The position numbers were made by a program, and so were the translations under genes. Shown here one piece after another: positions 33,780-43,332 of a stretch of 64,000 nucleotides of DNA. Numbering within the stretch: position 1 is the stretch's first letter; every line of letters begins with the position of its first letter. Source of the stretch: Blasia pusilla (taxonomy: Eukaryota; Marchantiophyta; Marchantiopsida; Blasiales); assembly GCA_050084515.1 (NCBI GenBank), contig CM114273.1, forward strand, positions 17,794,001 to 17,858,000, read 5' to 3'. The notes beneath the pieces are model-generated. The model did not search any database and was not told the origin of the DNA. It saw only the letters and a list, made by a program, of their open reading frames with translations.

Positions 33780-34200
33780 TTAAAATTAAAGTCATACTCC
33801 ACTCCCCTAAGTTACTCCATTCCTCCATGAAATGAAAGCTTAAATAAAATTTAGTCCTTCACCTCCACTCCTCCTACTACTTAAATCATTAGACAGTCTT
33901 AATTAAATAATTACTCTCTTCCTTTCAAATTAAATTTTCCTTCCCAAAATATCAAATATAATATTCTATACTAAAAAACTTATTTGACTAGTAGGAAAAA
34001 ATAATCAGACAATAAGAAAGAATAATATAAGAGTACAATTTTGTCCCCTACTTCACGTTTCATATTTTGGGAAGTTTTGGGAAGGAAAGTGAATTTGAAT
34101 TGAAGAGGGAAAGGATTTAATTAGTGAATTTTATTTTGGTGGAAGGAATAAATGTTAGTTAATTTTTATGGTGGAGTGGAAATAATTAGGGGAGCGCGGT
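33780..34200. repeat. Imperfect long inverted repeat in AT-rich DNA
   Basis: The string CCTTCCCAAAATATCAAATA near 33940 is matched in inverted orientation near 34065-34090 (CATATTTTGGGAAG, GGGAAGGAAAG), with weaker similarity extending outward on both arms. It could be a decayed MITE-like foldback. The low-complexity base composition makes chance similarity possible. Confidence 0.35.
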
Positions 34201-35572
34201 ACTATTAAAATTTTTAATTGAATTTTTTTTAAAATTAAAATTTCAAATTTTAATCATTTTATATTCTTTTGAATATCTCTATTTTCAATTAAAATTATAC
34301 CCCATTCCTTTAAATGATTTCATCTTTCCATAAAAATTTAAATAAGACCCCAAAATAAGATAGGGAGTTGATTATTAAGAGGTTCGAGAGAGAAAAAATA
34401 AAAACTTATTATGCTCGCCACTAGTTCGTATACCACGGGATGAAGAGAACAGGACCGCAATATAAAGAGAGGGGGGACCACGGAGAGGGGAGAGAAAGAG
34501 TACAAGAAAAAAACTTGTAATTTGTATACCTACATATAAACTTGTAATTCATATACGGACATGCAGGTATACGGCGAGGAGGCTACAAGAATTTTTCATA
34601 AGTAATGGACAATAAGAAAACAATTTAAATTTGTGTTCCGCACCATTAGACTCTTCCTTTCACTTTTTTTTATTAGGCACCTTACTAGTATCATTAACCA
34701 TAGATGCAAATTAACCGAGAATAAAAGAAACAAAGATGAAACTCTGTTAAGAATTAAAAATATTAACATCATAATTATATTTGAAATGAAAACATTTCTA
34801 CTTCAGAAAAATCATTGTCATTAGGCACGGGCACCTACTCAGAATCCCGAACCGAGCCTCTCATGGAGACGAGTGCAGTTGAATGCTGTGGTATGTGATC
34901 GATACTGTACTATGCTTTTCCGATCAGAGATGACAGTGCAAAAGTTTTATTTCAGATTCGACCGAAACAGCGAGCGGTCTAAGATGCCGGTCACATTCCA
35001 GCGCAAGAGTTTACTTCGGTCGGCAAACGAAAACTGCGCACCAGTCATCCGCCCGGGCGATAAAGCAGGAACCGGCAGCCTTTATTGCTTCGCGCAAAGA
35101 AGGCTGTTGGTTTTGAAACTGGAGTGGGCGTCGGAGGAGGAGACTTTCGAGTCATCCATTCTTCGCGGCACCGACCAGACATCGACCCTCGATCTTTCGA
35201 TTCGAGAATCTCCAGATTCTCCACCGAGTCCAGCAAAGATCACGCTCTCTGAACACCTATTAAAAAAATAGAAGGCCTACAAGATATGTCCAACTCTGTC
35301 GAGTCTGTCCGCGACTCCGCAAGCCTTTGAACATTGTCGGCGAGCAGGTGCGTGGAAGCACTTTCGTGAAGGTGTTTAAACAGCTGTACAAGATGAAACG
35401 CTTCCGTTCCACTACGCGTGACCAAATCCAACTTTCGTGATCGCTACAAAGAAATAAGGTGTGCATTTTGGTGAGATTCAAGCAGCGGATGGACCATCAT
35501 TTCCTCTCGTCTCTTTCTCTGAGAGTCCTCGGCACTATGTGTTTCGTGCAACGGCCCATCAACTGCGTTAGT

Positions 35573-38480
35573 TCAGGACTCCGAGTCTTCAATCACTAGA
35601 GCGTCATCGGACTCGTCCAGAAATGGCATGTGATATTGCGGGTCCTTACCGATAATACTGGACAACGGCACGCCATCATCGTCACCACGCCGCACACCTA
35701 GTTCCAGCAGTTTCTTGAGGCTGAAATCGCTGTCGTTGTAAACTACATGCGCTGTGCGAAATGCGATGACAAAAGGTATCAGCTTGCCTTTCCCATCTTC
35801 TCCTCCACTAATTTTAAGAACGCCATCTTTTCCCAGAGACAACTGCAACTTCAATTCGGCGGAAAGTTGAGCAGTGGGGTCAATCTGGGCATCACCGCTT
35901 GCACCAGCGGTTCTCTTCCCCTGCTGCGTCACTTCAATATCTGTCACCCAGACGAGCTCGCTTACCACGTAGAAATCCCGAAGGACGTTAGAATTGGGCT
36001 TCCACAGCCCCTTATTTATGAGCCCGCAAAGAAATGAGTCCTTTATCGACAGTGTTGTGACTCCGTAGAGCTTGATGCCCAGTTTCGCCTTCGCGCTCAG
36101 CCAGGCCTTGAGATCTACACCAGGAAATAGAAAAGATGCAACCCCACTCGATGATGAATTGCACAATGTATTAAAACTGCCCGCGGCGACTGCTCTCTCA
36201 ATTATACCCTCCCGGGATGCTTCATCTATGTCCGGCAACATCGCTAACTTGCTCTGCACCTGGATCAGTCACAGGCGTTAACAGTAAGTCCATGCCGAAA
36301 GCGATACGAGGAATCGGGTTCAGGAGGAGGAATAGAATGACTTAATTGACATAAACACATCGAGAACGCTTCACTCTTTCCATGATTGAATTCATGTACT
36401 GCTGCGAGGAAAGCACCAATTCATGAAACGTATCCCGACATCTCAGCTAGATGCGAAACTTCAGCATCTGAAGCAGCCGCCATAGCTCTGGAGAAAATTG
36501 AAATCACTGATTAGCCACAGTATGCGCACACGATCAGCATTACCGGGATGAAAGAAGGTGATCAGGATCAGAGAGATCTGAACAGCCGCATTTAGAGAGT
36601 CCATCACAAACAAATGAGGCAGCACAGGTTCGGTAGTTTAGTACTGGAGTCAAACAGCGATTGTCCGTGTATATACGTATACTCTTCGGTGAACTTACCA
36701 AGAGCTTTGCGTAGATACTCTGGATTAAAACGCGGCACAGATCTCGTATCGTAAATACTCTGTACGAACAAATTTGTGTGGGTTTCTACGTAGTGTTCGC
36801 ACAGGAACAGCCGGCAAAGGACTATCGGAGACGGATCTGAGATCATAAGAAATTCGATCTCTACCGCCGCATTTTTGTATCAGACTCCGATCCTTGCATA
36901 GTAACTCGATGTACACAGCGCAAATCTGTGGAGCGATAGGAATATCACAATTTGTTCACGCGACAAAGATCTACACTACTGTAGTAATTACTAGTCACCC
37001 AAATTTCTTTCCACCAATGAAATACCGGGACGCCAATTATCGAAGAAGTGGTCTACGACAGTGTCTCCAACGATTCCGGTTCAATCACGACAGAAAACCT
37101 ATCGGAGAAGGGAAGTGGCTCACTGATGTTTCAGCATCAAATGGGCTTGGAATCGGACGGTCCTGCTCAGAATCCTGTCACTAGAAGATATGAAACCAGG
37201 ATAGCTAGGTGATGCGAAACTTGTGCGCCCGCCGATTATCATGCGAATCGTGCGGAACAGACAAATTTGAAGTCTTCTAACGAGAGTTGGAGCCCACACA
37301 CAGAACGACGGCGAAGGTTATGCTTCCACGCAGAATAGACCTCCAAGACATAGAGACACATGTCAGATGGCAGACACCACTACAATCAGCTCTCACCCAG
37401 GTGCCCTAAGGCGAAATCTTCAGCGAAAACAGCATCAGCGACACTTACACGACTTCGACAATCGAAAGCTTGTTTGCCCAACACAGCATCCGGAAGTTCC
37501 TTTGAGCCGGCAGATGGATGGGGTGTGTGAGCTTATCGTGCCAATACAGGCAGCAAAGTGGGTCAACCACTCACTAGTCATGGGCGGTTGTTGAATTAGT
37601 GTGAAAAGTAAGAAGAGTGTAAAATGAGCAGATCTGTCCTGCCGTTATCCTTCAGATTCAGTCACCCTTCTGTGAGTCTTTTCGCCGCTCTTTCGGCCTT
37701 ACCACTTCGCACGGGATAGCTGCTATCGCGTCTTCCATATCGTCATTACCTTCGACGACACCTATGTCCACTCTGCCCACTCTGTTGTTCCAGACTCCTG
37801 CGAGTTTCAAACTGTCTTCAGGGAGAAGACGAGACAGCTACCGCAGTTTTCCCGTCTTGGATGCGGCGGGGTTGACTTTTCGTTGTGGCCTTGAAAGGCA
37901 GAGTGAAACAACTCTTCATAACTAGACCAGAAGCACAGCCGCCAGGGAATCACTCCCGCAGCAAAATTGAGTCAGACCTTCATTCGTATTTCATCTTTCT
38001 CTGCCCGGACCTCCAATCGCTTTTTGAGGCCTCGGATACTTCACGGAGATTGAAAAACTGTTAGACTTTTTCACCGTGGCCTTGAAAGGAACGTGGAATA
38101 TCCTTTCAATGGATGTTTCTTGTGACTAACCCTGAAGCCTACTAAGGGCCATGAGAGGTCAACCAGGAGGTGAATTATCTTCACCAAGTATAATAAACAA
38201 CCAACCCAATGGGCCTGAAATCAAATCGCAAAACTGGATATAGCAGTCGTACAGCAACTTTCACTTCACGCAGATTGAAAAAGCGGGATCATAAGCTTCA
38301 TACCTCAGCAGATGCAGTTCCCAAACTCTCCAGATTGCCATGACGAACAAAGCTTTTAGGAAAGAAACCCTTGCGTGTGAGAACCGCCCCCAATTTCACC
38401 TGCTGCTGAGAGAAGCCCAGAGGTACCGCCTGAAGCTCCGACTTGATGAAAGCCTCATAGCTCTTGCTCCGGGTACCCAT
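35573..38480 (-). CDS. Compact gasdermin-like protein (two exons)
   Basis: Exon 1 is 38304-38480 (59 codons from the ATG at 38480; donor GAG before GTATGA). Exon 2 is 35573-36259 (acceptor GATCCAG; 228 codons, then stop). Both borders are phase 0, giving about 287 residues. There is no signal peptide and no membrane helix. From residue ~70 the pattern is: a MLPDIDEA turn, a glycine/small-residue stretch, a strand ending in LSIKDSF, then NSNVLRDFYVVSELVWVTDI, a variable loop rich in Gln/Thr/Gly, and LIPFVIAFRTAHVVY. This strand order, the D-x-YVV-S/T-E motif and the AFR-x-A strand recall the pore-forming N-terminal domain of gasdermins. Total length and a short acidic tail (about 45 residues ending VIEDSES) match bacterial and fungal gasdermins. 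No database check was possible; another beta-rich pore-forming family is the main alternative. Confidence 0.5.
36260..38303 (-). other. Intron of the gasdermin-like gene
   Basis: A 2,044-nt interval with GTATGA at its start and GACTGATCCAG at its end. No further exon is required by phase. It contains two imperfect copies of a segment including GTGGCCTTGAAAGG (about 37882 and 38077) and ATTGAAAAA (about 38049 and 38273), suggesting a local duplication. A minus-strand open frame at 36604-36846 has no recognisable features. Confidence 0.5.
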
Positions 38481-40655
38481 CCGACTCCCGAAAGTGCTTC
38501 TGACTAGAGTCTGCTGAAGAACCTCGACTTCCGTAATCAAAATAGTGGTGAGGCGAGCACTCGCATCAAAGCTTAGAGTCTGAGACCGGCTGCCAGTGCA
38601 CACTCGTGCTCTGCGGAATGCGACCCTGATGATTGTGCTGCCTGTGCGTCGAACTACAGCGTTTTAAGGGTCCTGCCGTACAGAGTGCGGCTCCGAACTT
38701 TCTTTCTCTGGAAGTGAGGAGGGAGTCGGGGCCTATTTCGCGGAGGTCGGTTTTTCACCGGATATTGAACAAGTCTGCCTGGTATGTTTTAAGGTTGAAG
38801 TGGCGTCTGAAAAGCCCGGTTGGAGGGGATCATACGTGGTGGAGTAGTAGTACACCGGGAATTGTGGTGCGTTTTGTAGGGTTGCAATAAACCTCTAAAT
38901 GAATTAATGACATATGGTATTTTCGGCCTCTCTTTTTCTCAGCCATCTAGACTATTCTCTTCTCCATCCGCACATTACCTTCATCGCATAGCCAACTTGA
39001 CTCCACATCCATATTGTTAGAGGATTGGGTTTGGGAAATCCTTCCTCGGGTTTCGACCACGGTTCATTTTGGTTCTATGTGGCGATGACACATGGTTACA
39101 GTGTAACTTAACATAATAGTGCGTGCCCGCCTTCACCTGTGCAAGACACTACCATTACATTAGTATTGTAAAATGCATGCCTAAACAATATACTCTTAGC
39201 TCAAAATTAATTAAAAGTAGACATATTTATGCAAGTATGTCGATTTCACAGATTTACAACTCATGATTTCTTATACATATTTGAAATTTATTTTATTCAA
39301 AAAATAAGTATAAAAAATTTTAATCGGTGTAACGGTGTCGTCTAGTAAAATTACTCATTATGTAAAAATTTGTTTCATTAAATATTAGATAAAATTTTAT
39401 AAATCTTAAGTAAATTAGCTTAGAAAAATAAAATTTTCATGTTTAAAATTTTAAAATTTTCACTTACTAGGCCTCCAATGGAACTACTGTCTCTAGGGTG
39501 GCCCTATACAAGTATCTTCACTTAAGAGGCCCTCTTACAGTCTCCTACAGGAATTGTTTCCATATTGGCAGAACCGATCTTGTTCTCCTAGCGCATAGGT
39601 AACCTGGTTAGACGAAGAGGCCGTCACAAGCAAACATGGTCATAGTAGATGCGAGGAGGCGAGATACACAAAATAGCACTTGGCGGGAAAGTTTGGGATA
39701 TCGCTGCAAGAGAAACCTATCGCTAATGGCCCTGGAGTAATTGCGTTTTAGACTTGTCTTACGATTGTTCCAGGGAGTTGTCTCAAGAGAAAGTGCTCGG
39801 AGCATGTAGGAGATGGAGATCAAGACGTGGAAAAGAGTTAGGACGAGGCCGCATGTTTATATTTCAGAGCTTGAAGAGAGGATATCTCTGCAAGAGAAAC
39901 CTACGGCTAAATACAGAGGACTATTTTGGGTGCAACCAGTCATAGTAGAATTTGCTGCAATGTTTCCTCGGCGTGGAGACTTGCACGTGTCCAAGCTCAC
40001 TATTTTGGACAATGAAAGGTCATCAGATGCAGGATTCCCTCCCACTTGGGTGAATGGTAGGGTTCTGTAAGTCATTTCAAATGAAGCAAGACGCTATACA
40101 TATCCTACTTGTGCGCTTAGAGGAAAAAAGGTCATGGGAAATTGCAATAGGACGGTTGAGTCGCGTGGAAACATGTGGGCAAGCATTAATCATGTATGTG
40201 GCAAATGCGGATCAGTGAAAAAGTGGATTTTTTTTTGCGTTTAATTGATCACGATGTCGATGAGTACCTGCCACTGAATCTTTACAAATTCATTGTTTGG
40301 CAAGGTGGTGATGCCCTTATGGGAATTTTTGTTGTTGAATTTGAAAAGATGAGTATCAACGAGCAGGTTCTTCATGTTTAGGCACAATCCAATGGTCTCT
40401 GGATGTTTCTTGTGGAGCATAGAGTAGGAGTTGAAGAGAGTATTTTTCATACTGCCACTCGGAACCTCCTCCCGCCCAGAAAGTCTTTACTGCTTGCTTG
40501 TGGTGAATGTTGGCCGTGATGTTGAGACAGGTGATAAAATTACAATACCATCAATCGAAGTTATCACAAGCTCTCTTAGAGCATATAATCTTAGTGAAAT
40601 TCCTCATCACAGGCTGCTAATAGAAGCTTGATAGTTTTGTTGAAGGAAGTCCTTC
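38481..40655. other. Intergenic DNA upstream of the gasdermin-like gene
   Basis: 38.48-38.90 kb has moderate GC and presumably carries the 5'UTR and promoter of the minus-strand gene. An in-frame minus-strand extension reaches 38603 but begins at GTG. 39.1-39.5 kb is AT-rich. From 39.48 kb onward the sequence has low-grade similarity to transcribed repeat DNA leading into the copia element. No gene was recognised. Confidence 0.45.
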
Positions 40656-43140
40656 GTGGTGGCCCATCGATTTGTTACGGTAGCATATTCCACTACAAGA
40701 TTGGAAACCCAAGATAACACTTGGTATCTTGATACGGGAGCTACACATCACATGGCATTTTCTAATGATTACTTTTCAGATTATACTCCATATAAGCAGC
40801 CCTTGTATGTTTACCTTGGAGACAACTCTACTCAAGCAATTCATAGGACTGGTACGGTTGAGATTCTCCTCTCTGAAGGAACTCGACATTCTCTTCAAAA
40901 TTTGATGCATATACCGGGTCTCACGAGGAATTTATTTTTTGTCAAACATCTTGACACAGTTGGCGGTTCCGCCTTGATCAGCAATGGCACATATGTTCTA
41001 AACAATCCCAAAGGAGAACTCATCACTACATGCTATCTTCTCAATGATTTGTATAAGTTGGGAGAAGTTCTTTTACCTTCCCCATATACAACCATTGTAG
41101 CCACTAATGTAGTCCTTCCTCACTTGGTTGATCTTTGGCATTGCTGTTTGGGACACATTAGTTCTGCTTGCATTTCTCAACTTCAATCGCAACAGATGCT
41201 GGATGGCATTCTTGATCACAATCCGGCTCACACATCCTCCTGCATTGCTTATCTGTATGGCAAGCAAATCAGCAAATCTCTTCCCTCTAATATACCCAAA
41301 CATAGAGCTTCTGACATTCATGATTTAATTCACACACACATCTGCAGACCAATTTCTCCTCCTACTCATTATGGTTTGTGTTATTTTCTCCTCTTTATTG
41401 ATGATTTCTCTTGTTGCACTACACTTTATCTGATGCTGCACAAATCTGAGGTATTTTCTCGATTTGAGCAGTTTGTGGCATTAGTTGAGAATCTACATCA
41501 ACCACGTTGTGTCAAGATGCTTCATTATGACAATGGTGGCAAGTATTGATCCTCTACTTTTAATATTTTTGTACTTCCAGAGGCATTTCTAGACAGTTTA
41601 CTGTTCCTCATACACCACAACCGAATGGCGTTTCTGAACGTAAGAATCACACTCTTGTCAAATGTGTTCGATCTATGCTATCTCACTTCACTCTAGCGAA
41701 ATCCTATTGGGGTGAAGCTCTAGTCATTTCCAATTATCTTTAGAATTGCCTTCCTAGCAAAGCCCTGCCTATTTCTAAAACCCCATATGAACTCTGGTTT
41801 AATCGTAAACCTCTGCTTTCTCACCTTAGAACTTTTTGCAGTCTCGCTTTTGCTAAGATCAACGATCCTCATTCCAAGTTGGATTTTCGGACCGAAGAAT
41901 GTATTTCTCTGGGCTATAGTGACCAAAGCAAGGCTTTACATTTGGAGCGGAAGCGTGACAAGAAGATCATCATTTAATTTTTCGTGATGTTGTTGTACTG
42001 GAAGACAAGGTCGGTACTAATATTTCACATCCTACCCATTCTGCTTCTCATGATGAAGCTGATGATTCAACCATTTGTTATGATCCACTTTTCTTCTGGG
42101 CCTCTCCGAATCCTTCAGCCTTGTTGCAACTTCCTTCTCTATTTCCCATTCCATCTTCAGTAAGAGTCCCAGTTTCACCAAGAATTTCCCCTTTAGATGG
42201 AAGTTCCCGCCTCTCCATCTTTTTCTTCTCTCGTGGGTGGCTCTTCTTCTCCTACTTCTCAATTGATCCTTGGTGAACGGCGACCTCGACCAAGTTCCCC
42301 TCTGCTTGCTCAACAGAGGAGTCCTCGGATTACTAAGTAGATTGAGCGTTTTGATGCCCTTGCTGAAGTTGAGAGAGATAAACACCGAGCTTCTCAGAAG
42401 CGTAGGGCTATGTTTTCTTCAACTGATTCTTTATATGAACCTCAATCGTATGAAGAAGCCATTACCGGGCCGGATGAGGTTCATTGGAAGTCTGCTATTT
42501 CTGCAGAATTAGCCAACATGGCCCGAATGCAGGCTTGGACTCTTCTACCACTTCCTCCTGATCGGAGTACTATGGGTTATCGGTGGGTTTTCAAGATTAA
42601 GCCCACATATGACGGCCGAATCCAAAAATATAAAGCTCGGCTTGTTGCCAAGGGCTTCACTCAAATCCAGGATATAGACTATGAAGAGACATTTTCTCCT
42701 ACGGTGAAGTTACAATCTCTTCATCTTTTGATTGCTATTGTGGCTTATTTTAATCTTGACCTCCATCAGTTGGACGTCATTGTTGCTTTTCTGTATGGTT
42801 TCTTGAAGCAAAAGATTCTCATGGACCTTCCCCAAGGGCTTTCAATTCTTGATCGCCACATGGTTTGTCTTCTTGGACGGTCCATTTATGGGCTGAAGAA
42901 ATCTGCTTGGATGTGGTACGAGCGATTTCATTTTTCCCTACTTGACCTTCGCTTTGTCAGCACAACCGCAGATTCCAACATCTACATAAGGATTCTCAAT
43001 TTCTTATTCTTGCACTCTATGTGGATGACACCATCTTAGCCAGCTCTAGTCCTGAACTTCTTACTTTTGTTAAAACTATGCCTCGCCAACAATTCGAGAT
43101 GACCGACATGGGTGAGGCATATCACATTCTAGGATTAATT
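40656..43140 (+). pseudogene. Decayed Ty1/copia retrotransposon pol
   Basis: The domains are in copia order: aspartic protease (WYLDTGATHHM near 40720), GAG-pre-integrase (DLWHCCLGHIS near 41130), integrase core (LLFIDDFSCCTTLY, then MLHYDNGGKY near 41520), and from 42410 reverse transcriptase (GYRWVFKIK, YKARLVAKGFTQ, YEETFSPTVK). The RT active site YVDD is visible at about 43017 but lies in another frame. Stops and frameshifts interrupt the frame at 41550, 41745, 41980 and later. No LTR pair was found; the element breaks off at a TC microsatellite. It is a non-functional relic. Confidence 0.9.
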
Positions 43141-43175
43141 CCTTTTACGATTAGTAAATCTAGTCTGAGCATTCG

Positions 43176-43176
<1 letters not shown>

Positions 43177-43228
<52 letters not shown>
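43177..43228 (+). repeat. (TC)n microsatellite
   Basis: About 26 uninterrupted TC dinucleotides. It separates the truncated copia RT from sequence leading into the gypsy fragment, so it may mark the junction of two unrelated insertions. Confidence 0.98.
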
Positions 43229-43231
<3 letters not shown>

Positions 43232-43332
43232 CATTTATTGATATTTCACACACACTAAAGAGGTTTAAACATGAGAATTTCATTTTCATAGGCTAATTTA
43301 CTTAATACTAATAAAACTCTCTCTAACACTTA

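Larger units (their letters stand above)
29700..35572. other. Intergenic DNA between the CHAT and gasdermin-like genes
   Basis: 29.70-30.50 kb is of moderate GC content and is probably the promoter region of the TPR-CHAT gene. 30.5-34.86 kb is strongly AT-rich with no credible coding sequence. 34.86-35.57 kb returns to higher GC and may be 3'UTR or flanking sequence of the gasdermin-like gene. An open frame at 34873-35271 on the plus strand shows no recognisable features. Confidence 0.5.

Noticed and set aside
34873-35271. Plus-strand open frame of 132 codons near the gasdermin-like gene
   Set aside because: No motif, splice site or homology pattern; composition is explained by the GC-richer flank.
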